Positions 43,390 through 52,717 are shown, numbered from the stretch's first letter. The stretch is 64,000 nt of DNA from Mangrovimonas spongiae (GCF_003944795.1 NZ_RWBG01000004.1:62001-126000), one strand, 5' to 3'. The notes: generated by a model not told the origin, from the sequence alone. A program made the numbers and translations.

Positions 43390-43779
43390 ATGAAAAAATC
43401 AGCCTTTGTTTTAGTTTTACTTTCTATAGTTGCTATGTCTTGCATTAGTAGGAGTGAGAATGTTAACGTTGTTTCATCTGAAGAAATGCAAACATTACTC
43501 GATATGGATGATGTACAATTAGTAGATGTACGAACACCAGAGGAATATAAAGAAGGTTATATAGACCATGCACAAAATATAGATTATTATTCTGATACTT
43601 TTGAAGAAGATATACTTGAGCTAGATAAAACAAAGCCTGTAATTGTATATTGCAAATCGGGAGGCAGAAGCGCCAAATGCGCCGAAAAACTTATTAAAGC
43701 AGGTTTTGTAAAGGTTTACGATTTAGATGGTGGTATTTCACAATGGAAGCATGAAGGCCATCAAGTTACCGTAAAGTAA
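43390..43779 (+). CDS. Rhodanese lipoprotein
   Basis: The 129-residue protein has a lipobox (VAMSC, Cys18) and a rhodanese domain with Cys88 in VYCKSGGRSAKCAEKL. It is the exported counterpart of the preceding gene, so the pair covers two compartments. The sulfur donor is unknown. A terminator follows. Confidence 0.92.
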   Translation: MKKSAFVLVLLSIVAMSCISRSENVNVVSSEEMQTLLDMDDVQLVDVRTPEEYKEGYIDHAQNIDYYSDTFEEDILELDKTKPVIVYCKSGGRSAKCAEKLIKAGFVKVYDLDGGISQWKHEGHQVTVK

Positions 43780-43780
43780 T

Positions 43781-43813
43781 AAAAAAGCCTCTCAAAGTTG
43801 AGAGGCTTTTTTT
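43781..43813. terminator. Terminator between the rhodanese gene and ssrA
   Basis: Stem AAGCCTCTC/GAGAGGCTT with A and T flanks; it can serve both the rhodanese transcript and leftward ssrA. Confidence 0.88.
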
Positions 43814-43818
43814 ATAAG

Positions 43819-44210
43819 TGGAGTCGGAGGGATTCGAACCCTCGTCCAAACAAGTTACCAAGCAGCTTTCTACACGTTTAGTTTTTTCTTAATTTTCGTT
43901 TGTAAGCCGGCAAAAAACAACCTAATTACAACTTAGCTTTTAAAATGTCGAACCCTTATCAAAGCGCTAATGGTTCTAGGTTAATTTTTACGATGCCCTT
44001 AAGCGGAACGCCACTAACCAAGGCTTTCCAAGGACATTTAGCTTGCGCACCTTGTGCGCCGAGGCAAATCTTACTATAATTCAGATTATGCAGCTAAAGC
44101 GTAGTTATTCTCGCCGTTTAAAAAGTTGATACAACATGTTACGTGTGTTAATATCATAGCACGACGTGCTTACTGGTTAATAAATCTCGCTGTCAAAACC
44201 AGTCGACCCC
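43819..44210 (-). ncRNA. ssrA: tmRNA with tag ending GENNYALAA
   Basis: The 5' end GGGGTCGACTGG and the 3' end CGACTCCA pair as a seven-base acceptor stem, and the TTCGAATC T-arm of a tRNA-like domain is intact. The tag frame GGC GAG AAT AAC TAC GCT TTA GCT GCA TAA (44115-44086) encodes GENNYALAA, a usual Bacteroidota tag. The 3' CCA is not encoded (after the discriminator A the DNA reads CTT), so it must be added enzymatically. The size of 392 nt is normal. It rescues stalled ribosomes with SmpB. Confidence 0.96.
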
Positions 44211-44262
44211 AATATATTTATGAACGTATTTTTTTAAAGGATGGCGAAGTTACTAAAAAAAG

Positions 44263-44293
44263 TTGTGCAACACGCTAAATCCATGTATTTTCG
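44263..44293 (+). promoter_or_regulatory. Possible promoter of the 44350 gene
   Basis: TTG (44263-44265) and TATTTTCG (44286-44293, one mismatch from TAnnTTTG) are 20 bp apart. The ATG is 56 bp downstream. Confidence 0.35.
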
Positions 44294-44349
44294 TGCAAAT
44301 TCTATGCCAGTTTAAAAAATGTCAGGCAGCTATTTAAAACCAAAAATAT

Positions 44350-45555
44350 ATGAAGTTTGCTATTATAAAAGAGCGTAAAAACCCGCCAGATAGACGTGTA
44401 GTTTTTTCGCCAGAAAAATTGTTAGAAGTAAAGGAGAAATATCCAGAAGCTTCATTTAAAATAGAACGTTCAGATATTAGAGTGTTTTCAGATGAAACCT
44501 ATAAAAATCTTGGTTTTGAAGTGTCTGAAGATGTTTCAGATTGTGAGGTTATGCTTGGAGTAAAAGAAGTTCCTGTTACGGCATTAATTCCTAATAAAAA
44601 ATACTTTTTCTTTTCGCATACTATAAAAAAGCAGCCCTATAATAGAAAGCTGCTTCAAGCTATTTTAGAGAAAAATATCGAGCTTTACGATCATGAAACG
44701 ATAGTGAAGGAAACAGGTGCCAGGTTAATAGGTTTTGGTAGATATGCTGGAATTGTTGGTGCTTACAATGGGTTTAGAGCTTGGGGACTAAAACAAAATT
44801 CTTGGAATTTGCCTAAAGCAGAAACCTTGCCTGACCAAAAAGCTTTAATAGAAGAACTACAGGGTATAAAATTCCCCAATATTAAAATTCTACTAACCGG
44901 TAGCGGAAAAGTAGCAAATGGCGCACAGGAAATGCTAGACGCTATGCATATTACTTCTGTCTCTGTACATGAGTATTTAAACACTTCGTTTGATAAGCCT
45001 GTATATTGTAAAATAGATGTTTTAGACTACAATAAGCGTAAAGATGGTCAGGTGATAAATAATAAAGATTTTTATAATCACCCAGAAGATTATGTGTCGG
45101 ATTTTATGCGATTTGCAAAAGTAACCGACTATTTTATTGCAGGCCATTTTTACGGCGATGGATCCCCTTATTTGTATACTAGAGACGATGCTAAATCAGA
45201 AGACTTTAATATTAAACTCGTAGCCGATGTAAGTTGCGACATTGATGGGCCAGTAGCAACCACAATTAGACCTTCAACAATTGCAGATCCCATTTATGGT
45301 TATCATGCAGAAACCGAAAAAGAGATTGATTTTATGAACGATGAGGCCATTGTAGTTATGGCAGTTGATAATTTGCCTTGCGAGTTACCTAAAGATGCTA
45401 GCGAAGGTTTTGGAGAGTTGTTTTTACAACATGTTATACCAGCCTTTTTTAACAACGATAAAGAAGGGGTTTTAGAACGTGCTAAAATTACCGAAAATGG
45501 TCAATTAACGACACGTTTTAAATATTTACAAGACTATATAGACGGAAAAGAATAA
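44350..45555 (+). CDS. Saccharopine/alanine dehydrogenase-like oxidoreductase
   Basis: The 401-residue protein begins KFAIIKERKNPPDRRVVFSPEKL, similar to the alanine dehydrogenase/PNT N-terminal domain, with an RRV motif in that position. It carries the NAD-binding ILLTGSGKVANGAQEML (about 177-193) and later DGPVATTIRPSTIADPIYGY, as in saccharopine dehydrogenases of the lysine-forming kind. Substrate is not certain. It ends 2 bp before an SDR gene, with which it is cotranscribed. Confidence 0.85.
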   Translation: MKFAIIKERKNPPDRRVVFSPEKLLEVKEKYPEASFKIERSDIRVFSDETYKNLGFEVSEDVSDCEVMLGVKEVPVTALIPNKKYFFFSHTIKKQPYNRKLLQAILEKNIELYDHETIVKETGARLIGFGRYAGIVGAYNGFRAWGLKQNSWNLPKAETLPDQKALIEELQGIKFPNIKILLTGSGKVANGAQEMLDAMHITSVSVHEYLNTSFDKPVYCKIDVLDYNKRKDGQVINNKDFYNHPEDYVSDFMRFAKVTDYFIAGHFYGDGSPYLYTRDDAKSEDFNIKLVADVSCDIDGPVATTIRPSTIADPIYGYHAETEKEIDFMNDEAIVVMAVDNLPCELPKDASEGFGELFLQHVIPAFFNNDKEGVLERAKITENGQLTTRFKYLQDYIDGKE

Positions 45556-45557
45556 GC

Positions 45558-46340
45558 ATGAAAAATACAGCATTAATTACTGGTGGCGCTTCTGGTTTAG
45601 GTTTAGAGTTAGCTTATGTTATTGCCAAAGATGGCTATGATTTAGTTTTGGTAGATATTAACCCTGAAAACTTATTGAAAGCTAAAGAGGAAATTGAATC
45701 TAAATATGGTGTAAATGCGCTAACACTTACTAAAGATTTAAGCCAAGCAAATATATCGGAAGAGATTATGAAAGATGTTGGCGATAAGCAAATTGAAATT
45801 TTAGTAAATAATGCTGGTTTTGGTTTGTTTGGATCTTTTCATACAACATCTTGGGAGCGTGAATCGCAAATGCTAAACTTACATGTTGTAACAACGACGC
45901 ATTTAACCAAGCTTGTGTTAAAACAAATGGTAGCAAGAGGCTCTGGGAAAGTTTTAAATTTGTCGTCGTTAGCGGCATTTCAACCAGGACCTTTAATGTC
46001 ACTTTATTATGCTACAAAAGGCTATATTTTATCATTTTCAGAAGCCATTTCTAACGAATTAAAAGGAACAGGAGTTACGGTAACAGCTTTGTGTCCTGGA
46101 CCTACAAAAACCTCGTTTCAAGAAGTGGTATCTAGTGGTACTTCAGAGAATAAAATAACATTTAATATGGCTAACGCTAAAGATGTTGCTGTTTATGGTT
46201 ATAAAGCCTTAAAAAAAGGAAAGCCAGTGGCTATTCCAGGGACGTTTAATAAGTTTTTAGCAACATTACCTAGATTTGTTCCTAGAAAGATGGCTGCTAA
46301 TATTGTAAGAAATATTCAGGAGAAAAACAGGAAAGAATAA
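45558..46340 (+). CDS. Short-chain dehydrogenase/reductase
   Basis: The 260-residue SDR has the cofactor motif TGGASGLGLELAYVIA, NNAGFGLFG, a catalytic Ser in NLSSLAA and Tyr-x3-Lys in YYATKGYILSFSEA. It oxidises or reduces an alcohol/ketone with NAD(P). The substrate is unknown. Coupling to the saccharopine-dehydrogenase-like gene hints at a short shared pathway, not identified. Confidence 0.93.
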   Translation: MKNTALITGGASGLGLELAYVIAKDGYDLVLVDINPENLLKAKEEIESKYGVNALTLTKDLSQANISEEIMKDVGDKQIEILVNNAGFGLFGSFHTTSWERESQMLNLHVVTTTHLTKLVLKQMVARGSGKVLNLSSLAAFQPGPLMSLYYATKGYILSFSEAISNELKGTGVTVTALCPGPTKTSFQEVVSSGTSENKITFNMANAKDVAVYGYKALKKGKPVAIPGTFNKFLATLPRFVPRKMAANIVRNIQEKNRKE

Positions 46341-46365
46341 ATTGTCATCAACGATATTTCTTGAT

Positions 46366-46677
46366 TTAAAATAAGAAACTGTTTCTAGAAAACGTTATTG
46401 TTAAATAATAGTAGAGTAGTGCTATGGGGATATTTAATAGCATAATGAGGCACGTTTTTAAACCTTCATTTCGGTCTATTTTATTTAAAATACTTGCACC
46501 AACGATAACAGATAAGATGACCAAGTTGGCTATAAATGCTGTTAAAAGAAACCCTACAATTAATAAGACAGGAATGGCAAACATGCCAAAATATAGTTGA
46601 ATTGAAAATAAACTAGTTCCTATTATAAAGCTTAGTAAAGCAGTTATTTGACCAGTGATGATTAAGCTATTTTTCAT
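46366..46677 (-). CDS. Small membrane protein, 103 aa
   Basis: This protein has three hydrophobic segments (about 5-26, 30-65 and 75-95) and little else to go on. I do not recognise a family. It follows creD by 57 bp with a terminator-like hairpin in between, so it may be its own unit. Confidence 0.6.
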   Translation of the reverse strand: MKNSLIITGQITALLSFIIGTSLFSIQLYFGMFAIPVLLIVGFLLTAFIANLVILSVIVGASILNKIDRNEGLKTCLIMLLNIPIALLYYYLTITFSRNSFLF

Positions 46678-46691
46678 AATTAACGTTTAAT

Positions 46692-46726
46692 AAAAGAACC
46701 TCGCTTATTTGTAACAAGCGAGGTGT
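46692..46726 (-). terminator. Terminator after creD
   Basis: Stem ACCTCGCTT/AAGCGAGGT with a nine-base loop region and a broken T tract (TTCTTTTATT) in the leftward direction; moderately strong. Confidence 0.65.
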
Positions 46727-46734
46727 AATAGGTG

Positions 46735-48111
46735 TTAGTTATTATCCCAATCAATTTTTCTAGAAACAAACATAACACTGGCTAATATGACAAATAAACC
46801 AACGCTTCCAACAAGCAATGCATAGCTTTCTAGTTGTATAATAACATAAATAAAGGTGTATAGTGCGGTTAAAGAGAGTCCTATAAACAAAGGGAATTTC
46901 AACGCTCCTAAAATAGATTTAGAGTACCATGATATTAATAATACAACCGATATGCCAGCAATAAGATAGGCTTTTAAAAAGGTGCCGTGTTCCGATATGG
47001 AAACTAAAAGTGTGTAAAACATAACTAAGGCTAAACCAATCATTAAATATTGAAACGGATGAATAGTAATTTTACTAAGTGTTTGTATTAAAAAGAATAC
47101 CAAAAAGGTTAATCCAATAACGAGAAATCCATATTTAGCAGAACGTTCACTTTTTTGGTACTCATCTACCATAACCATAAATTTTGTGCCAAATGAGAAC
47201 TGATTTAAATTAGGTATTTTATTAAGATATTGTTGCGAAAACGCTCGGTTTATATGAAGGACTTGCCAATCTGCTTTAAACCCCTTTTTAGTAATTTTTT
47301 TTGTGTCGCTATTGGGAAGAAAATTGCCAACAAAACTAGGGTCTGGCCAGTTTGATGTCATTGTCATGGTGGTTGTTTTACCAATAGGAATAATTTGTAT
47401 GTCTTTACTGCCGTTATAGTTTAAGTTAAACCGGAATTGTTTGTTGCTATTTTTAGGAAGATGATTTTCGTTAATATAAACAGATTCCAGCTCATCTAAC
47501 CTTTCGGAGTATCTTTGATTATCATTATTAAAATTAGTGCTAAAACTATAGGTTTGGTTGTTTAAAGTTAGGTTGACTTCACTTTTAATGCCTTTTAAGT
47601 TTGATGTTTTTATAATAATAGTGGCTTTATCCCATACAATGTCTTCATGTTTAATATTTTTTTGTTGCAATTGAATTGGGCTAAACTCACCATTAAAGGT
47701 CATTTGCGTAGTATATACAGCCGATTCAAAGTTACCCCGATTTAATGTTTTTGAAGTCACATTACTATCTAAATGTAAAGTCTCAGGAAAAATATAAGCG
47801 TAGTTAATATGCGTTTGTGTTTCCTTAAAATAGGTTTCGGTTTTTTCGTTGTAGGTTTTGGTTTCGGTATAGGTTTTGTAAGGAATTTTTAAAATAGGGC
47901 CATATACCAATACATTTTGCCCCCATTTATCATTAATTTCATTTACAACATCTTTTTGTCTTATTGAGCGTTCGGTAATTAAACTGTTTATGTATGATAA
48001 TGGTATTAAAAGTACAACAACTAAAAAGCCAACCATAAGTAACCTTGCCGTGATAGATGTTTTTAGCCAATGCCATAATTTGCTTGTTTGAGGTTTTTTT
48101 GAGTTTTCCAT
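46735..48111 (-). CDS. creD: Inner-membrane protein CreD
   Basis: The 458-residue protein has an N-terminal helix (about 23-42), a large periplasmic domain (43-310) including RSIRQKDVVNEINDKWGQNVLVYGPILKIPYK, and about six C-terminal helices (HPFQYLMIGLALVMFYTLLVSISEH). This is the CreD family, linked to envelope integrity and beta-lactam response in proteobacteria. It is 52 bp downstream of the winged-helix regulator gene and has a palindromic operator-like site directly before it. Confidence 0.93.
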   Translation of the reverse strand: MENSKKPQTSKLWHWLKTSITARLLMVGFLVVVLLIPLSYINSLITERSIRQKDVVNEINDKWGQNVLVYGPILKIPYKTYTETKTYNEKTETYFKETQTHINYAYIFPETLHLDSNVTSKTLNRGNFESAVYTTQMTFNGEFSPIQLQQKNIKHEDIVWDKATIIIKTSNLKGIKSEVNLTLNNQTYSFSTNFNNDNQRYSERLDELESVYINENHLPKNSNKQFRFNLNYNGSKDIQIIPIGKTTTMTMTSNWPDPSFVGNFLPNSDTKKITKKGFKADWQVLHINRAFSQQYLNKIPNLNQFSFGTKFMVMVDEYQKSERSAKYGFLVIGLTFLVFFLIQTLSKITIHPFQYLMIGLALVMFYTLLVSISEHGTFLKAYLIAGISVVLLISWYSKSILGALKFPLFIGLSLTALYTFIYVIIQLESYALLVGSVGLFVILASVMFVSRKIDWDNN

Positions 48112-48130
48112 ATTTTATTGTTTTAAAAGC

Positions 48131-48147
48131 ACTTTGTTTTTCAAAGT
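48131..48147. promoter_or_regulatory. Operator-like palindrome ACTTTG-N5-CAAAGT before creD
   Basis: Perfect 6-bp arms around TTTTT, 19 bp upstream of the creD ATG. The same arms with the same spacer length recur at 49394-49410. The leftward half resembles a -7 box (TTACTTTG), so a bound protein would block RNA polymerase. Confidence 0.6.
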
Positions 48148-48162
48148 AAAAAGTTAAAAAAA

Positions 48163-48459
48163 TTATTCAGTGTTTTTTATGAGTTGTTCTAAAGCATCGA
48201 TATGCTTTTGAAAAGCTAGTCTTCCTAGTTTAGTAGCAATGTATCTTGTGTTGGGTTTTTTTCCTATAAATTGTTTTTCAATAATAATATATTCAGCTTT
48301 TTCAAGGGCTTTTGTATGGCTAGCTAAATTACCATCGGTAACGTCTAGCAACTCTTTTAATGTATTAAAATCGGCATACTCATTTACCATAAGGATAGAC
48401 ATGATGCCTAATCTTACTCTATGATCAAAAACCTTATTTATATTATTTATAAGACTCAT
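48163..48459 (-). CDS. Winged-helix transcriptional regulator (HTH_34-like)
   Basis: The 98-residue protein is almost all winged helix: VFDHRVRLGIMSILMVNEYADFNTLKELLDVTDGNLASHTKALEKAEYIIIEKQFIGKKPNTRYIATKLGRLAF. It resembles the short regulators that usually accompany creD in Bacteroidota. It probably represses by binding the ACTTTG-N5-CAAAGT palindromes that flank its operon and creD. No sensor domain is present. It is 11 bp after the small membrane gene upstream. Confidence 0.9.
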   Translation of the reverse strand: MSLINNINKVFDHRVRLGIMSILMVNEYADFNTLKELLDVTDGNLASHTKALEKAEYIIIEKQFIGKKPNTRYIATKLGRLAFQKHIDALEQLIKNTE

Positions 48460-48470
48460 TAATATCTAGA

Positions 48471-48761
48471 TTAACTTCCCGCAAAAGGAGATCCAAAAAT
48501 GCCTACAGCAAGTTCAGCCCAAAGTAATAAGAAGAACAGAATAAGTAGAATAATTAGTATGTTTCTTATCCTTTTTTTGTTAACAGAACTTAATATGAAT
48601 TCTAAAGTTAGTCCAGCAGCCAATAATATGATGCCAGCAATAGCAAAATCGAAGGTACTCCAATTAACCGTGCTATTAAATTGCATAGCAATTAAAGGCA
48701 CCAGTAATAGTGCTGAAATTACTATTAGTATGGTTGCGATTCTTTTTTTGTTTATAGTCAT
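48471..48761 (-). CDS. Small membrane protein of the creD locus
   Basis: The 96-residue protein has three hydrophobic segments (about 7-25, 36-55 and 68-92) and a short glycine-rich end. The frame can be extended to 48836, but this would overlap the 3' part of the upstream gene; the ATG at 48761 gives MTINKKRIATILIVIS, a better start. No named family is recognised. It is between two membrane-protein and regulator genes of the same operon. Confidence 0.7.
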   Translation of the reverse strand: MTINKKRIATILIVISALLLVPLIAMQFNSTVNWSTFDFAIAGIILLAAGLTLEFILSSVNKKRIRNILIILLILFFLLLWAELAVGIFGSPFAGS

Positions 48762-48777
48762 GTTTAAAGAGATTAAT

Positions 48778-49386
48778 TTATGTTCTGTCGTATTTAAAGT
48801 GCATCCAAGTGCCGTATATAATATGCATAATGCCAAAGCCTAAAACCCAAAGCCAAAATCCGTAACCAGGAAATAGAGCACAAACAAGTCCTAAAATAAT
48901 TTCTATATATCCTAAATATCTAATATCTCCAATACTATATTTTGAGGCATTTACTAGCGATAAACCATAAAATATAAGCATTAACGCTCCTGCTTGTCCG
49001 TACTTCTGTTGTCCTAAAATAATTAGAATATACAATCCGCCTGTAACCAAAGGAATTAAAAAATTCACAATTAACCGTTTTGATGATGTATCCCAGATTT
49101 TAGCGTTATTTTTCTTGGCTTTTCTTGTTGTTAATATAATAGCTGTTATAATGCTAAATAGCGCTATTAAAATTAAGTCTAACAAGACCCATCTAAATAT
49201 TTGCCCATCTAAAAGTAATGTGCCATAACTGTAGTTGTTAACCAGAAAGTAAGCAATAGTAGCCCCAATAATAGCGTAAATGCCAGCTAAAACACCCGAT
49301 AAACCACTTAATGAAATAAAGCGAGAGGATTTGTTCATTAAATCTTTAATCTCGCTAATGTCTTTTAAATAATCTTTTGACTTCAT
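48778..49386 (-). CDS. Membrane protein, first gene of the creD regulator operon
   Basis: The 202-residue protein has a cytosolic start (MKSKDYLKDISEIKDLMNKSSRF) and about six helices. The frame reaches 49434 at a weak start, but the ATG at 49386 lies 7 bp after the palindrome ACTTTG-N5-CAAAGT, the likely promoter/operator, so I used it. Named family unknown. It leads the operon with a small membrane protein and the regulator. Confidence 0.75.
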   Translation of the reverse strand: MKSKDYLKDISEIKDLMNKSSRFISLSGLSGVLAGIYAIIGATIAYFLVNNYSYGTLLLDGQIFRWVLLDLILIALFSIITAIILTTRKAKKNNAKIWDTSSKRLIVNFLIPLVTGGLYILIILGQQKYGQAGALMLIFYGLSLVNASKYSIGDIRYLGYIEIILGLVCALFPGYGFWLWVLGFGIMHIIYGTWMHFKYDRT

Positions 49387-49393
49387 ATAAAGA

Positions 49394-49410
49394 ACTTTGA
49401 AATACAAAGT
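49394..49410. promoter_or_regulatory. Operator-like palindrome ACTTTG-N5-CAAAGT before the regulator operon
   Basis: Same arms as at 48131-48147, spacer AAATA, 7 bp before the ATG at 49386, and followed by AAA on the right as at creD. It would place the regulator in control of its own operon. Confidence 0.6.
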
Positions 49411-49507
49411 AAATGAAAATATTTTAATTTTCATACATTAATTTGTATTTAATATATTGAATAAAAAAAAATAACAGAAGCGTAAGAAGTATTACCTATA
49501 TAACCTA

Positions 49508-50326
49508 CTACAGGCTATTAATGGTCTTTCTAATAGCTGTTAAGTTAGTTAATAAACCTTCAAGGTTATCTAGATGTAACATGTTGGCACCATCACTTTT
49601 AGCGTTGGCAGGATCAAAATGTGTTTCAATAAATAAACCATCTACATTGTTTACAACACCAGCACGAGCAATTGTTTCAATCATATCTGGTCTGCCACCT
49701 GTAACACCAACACTTTGGTTGGGCTGTTGTAAAGAATGAGTAACATCTAACACAACAGGAGCGTATTGCTTCATGGTAGGAATTCCACGAAAATCAACAA
49801 TCATGTCTTGGTAACCAAACATAGTACCGCGATCTGTTATCCAAGCTTTATCACTACCAGAGTCCTTTACTTTTTGTACGGCGTGTTTCATGGCTTCGGG
49901 ACTCATAAATTGTCCTTTTTTAAGGTTGACCACTTTTCCTGTTTCGGCAGCTGCTACAACTAAATCGGTTTGACGAACTAAAAATGCAGGAATTTGCAGC
50001 ACATCAACATATTCGGCTGCCATAGCTGCGTCAGAAGCTTCATGAATATCTGTAATGGTAGGAACATCGAATGTTTCTGACACTTTTCTTAAAATTTTAA
50101 GCGCTTTTTCATCTCCAATACCTGTAAAACTATCAATCCTACTACGATTAGCTTTTTTAAAACTTCCTTTAAATACATAAGGAATTTCTAATTTATCTGT
50201 TATGGAAATCACTTTTTCAGCAATGCGTAATGCCATATCTTCACTTTCAATAGCGCAAGGCCCACATAACAAGAAAAAATTATCAGAATTAGGATGTTTT
50301 ATTTTAGAGATTTCAGATAGTTTCAT
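49508..50326 (-). CDS. kdsA: 3-deoxy-8-phosphooctulonate synthase
   Basis: The 272-residue barrel has FLLCGPCAIES, GSFKKANRSRIDSFTG, and the later DVTHSLQQPNQSVGVTGGRPDM, all KdsA signatures. It joins phosphoenolpyruvate and arabinose-5-phosphate to make Kdo-8-phosphate for lipopolysaccharide. The VTH residue pattern and length are normal. It has its own -7 box. Confidence 0.97.
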   Translation of the reverse strand: MKLSEISKIKHPNSDNFFLLCGPCAIESEDMALRIAEKVISITDKLEIPYVFKGSFKKANRSRIDSFTGIGDEKALKILRKVSETFDVPTITDIHEASDAAMAAEYVDVLQIPAFLVRQTDLVVAAAETGKVVNLKKGQFMSPEAMKHAVQKVKDSGSDKAWITDRGTMFGYQDMIVDFRGIPTMKQYAPVVLDVTHSLQQPNQSVGVTGGRPDMIETIARAGVVNNVDGLFIETHFDPANAKSDGANMLHLDNLEGLLTNLTAIRKTINSL

Positions 50327-50346
50327 GGTGCTTAAATATTAAGCAG

Positions 50347-50354
50347 CAAAGATA
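50347..50354 (-). promoter_or_regulatory. -7 box TATCTTTG of kdsA
   Basis: Exact TAnnTTTG match on the minus strand, 20 bp before the kdsA ATG. Confidence 0.55.
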
Positions 50355-50359
50355 ATCAA

Positions 50360-50719
50360 TTAAAAGCTTTTTTTAATAGTATTTCGTATCATCCAAACAG
50401 CCATAATAAAATTAATAACAGCAAATAAACCACCGTAAGTAAAATATTGCGAGAAAGCATTTGATTTTGGAACTAGATGTAAAGCATGTGATAACAAAGC
50501 TAAAATTAAATAAGAAGATAAACACACAAAGGTAATGCCTAAAATAGCATTTAGTTTTCTGTTTGGTTTAATAATTTGCCACAAAAAGGGCAGGCTAAAT
50601 AGTAAAATAGGATAGGCGGTTATACCTTCGGTACGATTAACTTGCGTAAACCAGTAAGCAGTAACAGCTATAAAATACAAGTAAGGAGTGTATTTGTAAT
50701 ACTTGCTAAAAAGTGCCAT
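50360..50719 (-). CDS. Four-helix membrane protein, 119 aa
   Basis: The protein has hydrophobic segments at about 9-22, 33-50, 57-75 and 90-110. I recognise no family. It is upstream of kdsA in the same direction with a 33-bp gap that contains the kdsA -7 box, so it may or may not be cotranscribed. It is divergent from typA across 190 bp. Confidence 0.6.
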   Translation of the reverse strand: MALFSKYYKYTPYLYFIAVTAYWFTQVNRTEGITAYPILLFSLPFLWQIIKPNRKLNAILGITFVCLSSYLILALLSHALHLVPKSNAFSQYFTYGGLFAVINFIMAVWMIRNTIKKSF

Positions 50720-50876
50720 AATTCTTTTGTTTATCAGGGTTTAATATAAAACTCAGAATTGATTAGTAAGTTGTTTCCATAACGAAAGATACAACCCAAA
50801 ATTGCCAAATTATTTCGTTATAACATTTAATTAACTAAATATTAGTGATTATTACTCAACATGTTAAAATATAACG

Positions 50877-50884
50877 TACCTTTG
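50877..50884 (+). promoter_or_regulatory. -7 box TACCTTTG of typA
   Basis: Exact TAnnTTTG match 25 bp before the typA ATG. Confidence 0.6.
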
Positions 50885-50909
50885 CGCGCTTAAAACAAGG
50901 CTTTAAATT

Positions 50910-52709
50910 ATGGCTCAAATAAAAAATATTGCAATTATAGCTCACGTTGACCACGGTAAAACAACGCTGGTTGATAAAATTATGTACCATTGCCAGTTAT
51001 TTCGTGAAAACGAAAATACAGGCGATTTAATTTTAGATAATAACGATTTAGAACGCGAAAGAGGGATTACAATAACCTCAAAAAACGTGTCGGTAACTTA
51101 TAAAGACACAAAGATTAATATTATCGATACACCAGGTCACGCCGATTTTGGTGGTGAAGTAGAACGTGTTTTAAACATGGCCGATGGTGTGTTATTGTTG
51201 GTAGATGCTTTTGAGGGGCCAATGCCGCAAACTAGATTCGTGCTTCAAAAAGCAATCGACTTAGGGTTAAAGCCTTGTGTTGTAGTTAATAAGGTAGACA
51301 AGGAAAATTGTACACCAGATGAGGTTCATGAAAAGGTATTTGATTTAATGTTTGAATTAGGTGCAGAAGAGTGGCAGTTAGATTTTCCTACGGTTTATGG
51401 TTCTGCAAAGAACAATTGGATGAGTGAAGATTGGCAACAACCAACCGAAAATATCGAACCATTATTAGATATGGTTATCGAGCACATCCCTTCACCTAAA
51501 ATTCCTGAAGGAAACACGCAAATGTTAATTACATCCTTAGACTTTTCGTCGTTTACAGGACGAATAGCAATTGGGCGTTTAACACGCGGCGAGCTTAAAG
51601 TAAATCAAAATATATCTTTGGTAAAGCGCGACGGTAGTATTGTAAAATCTAGAATAAAAGAGCTTCATGTTTTTGAAGGATTAGGGCGCAAGAAAGTGGA
51701 TGAAGTATTTGCAGGAGATATTTGTGCTGTTGTAGGTCTTGATGGATTTGAAATAGGCGATACGATTGCCGATTGGGAAAATCCAGAAGCCTTAAAAACA
51801 ATTGCTATTGATGAGCCTACAATGAGCATGTTGTTTACTATTAACGATTCCCCATTTTTTGGAAAAGATGGAAAATACGTTACCTCAAGACACATAAAAG
51901 AGCGCTTAACAAAAGAGCTAGAAAAAAACTTAGCCTTACGTGTTGAAGAAACCGATAGTGCCGATAAATTTATGGTTTACGGTCGTGGTGTATTACACTT
52001 ATCTGTATTAATAGAAACCATGCGTCGTGAAGGTTACGAACTTCAAATTGGTCAGCCGCAAGTAATTATTAAAGAGATTGATGGCGTAAAATGCGAGCCT
52101 GTAGAAGAAATGACAATAGATTTACCAGAAGATGTGTCTGGTAAAGCCGTAGAAATGGTTACCATGCGTAAAGGAGAACTCTTAAGTATGGAAGCTAAAG
52201 GCGATAGAATGGTTTGCGAGTTTGTCGTACCATCTCGTGGTATTATTGGTTTAAGAAATCAATTGCTTACAGCAACAGCTGGCGAGGCTATTATGGCTCA
52301 TAGGTTTAAAGAATTTCAACCTTTAAAAGGTGGCATTCCAGAACGTTTAAACGGCTCTTTAGTTTCTATGGAAAACGGAACAGCTATTCCTTATTCTATC
52401 GATAAACTTCAAGAACGCGGTAAGTTTTTTATCGATCCAGGAGAAGATATTTACGAAGGACAAGTTATTGGCGAAAACTCTCGTCAAGATGATATGACAG
52501 TTAATGTTACTAAAACTAAAAAGTTAAGTAATGTTCGTAGTGCTGGAGCCGATGATAAAGCAAAAATTGTTCCTGCCATAAAATTCTCTTTAGAAGAAGC
52601 TTTAGAATATATTCAAAAAGATGAATATGTAGAGGTGACACCAAATCACTTACGTCTTCGAAAAATATTATTAAAAGAAGTAGATCGTAAACGTTCAAAA
52701 AACATCTAA
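50910..52709 (+). CDS. typA: Ribosome-associated GTPase TypA/BipA
   Basis: The 599-residue protein has GTPase motifs [27 protein letters not shown], and VVNKVD, followed by EF-G-like domains and the BipA C-terminal domain ([36 protein letters not shown]). It binds the ribosome during stress or cold and helps 50S assembly. A terminator follows. Confidence 0.97.
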   Translation: MAQIKNIAIIAHVDHGKTTLVDKIMYHCQLFRENENTGDLILDNNDLERERGITITSKNVSVTYKDTKINIIDTPGHADFGGEVERVLNMADGVLLLVDAFEGPMPQTRFVLQKAIDLGLKPCVVVNKVDKENCTPDEVHEKVFDLMFELGAEEWQLDFPTVYGSAKNNWMSEDWQQPTENIEPLLDMVIEHIPSPKIPEGNTQMLITSLDFSSFTGRIAIGRLTRGELKVNQNISLVKRDGSIVKSRIKELHVFEGLGRKKVDEVFAGDICAVVGLDGFEIGDTIADWENPEALKTIAIDEPTMSMLFTINDSPFFGKDGKYVTSRHIKERLTKELEKNLALRVEETDSADKFMVYGRGVLHLSVLIETMRREGYELQIGQPQVIIKEIDGVKCEPVEEMTIDLPEDVSGKAVEMVTMRKGELLSMEAKGDRMVCEFVVPSRGIIGLRNQLLTATAGEAIMAHRFKEFQPLKGGIPERLNGSLVSMENGTAIPYSIDKLQERGKFFIDPGEDIYEGQVIGENSRQDDMTVNVTKTKKLSNVRSAGADDKAKIVPAIKFSLEEALEYIQKDEYVEVTPNHLRLRKILLKEVDRKRSKNI

Positions 52710-52717
52710 GATTAATT

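Noticed and set aside
48762-48836. Longer start for the small membrane protein near creD
   Set aside because: It would overlap the end of the upstream gene by 59 bp and begins with a Cys/Thr-rich stretch unlike the rest.
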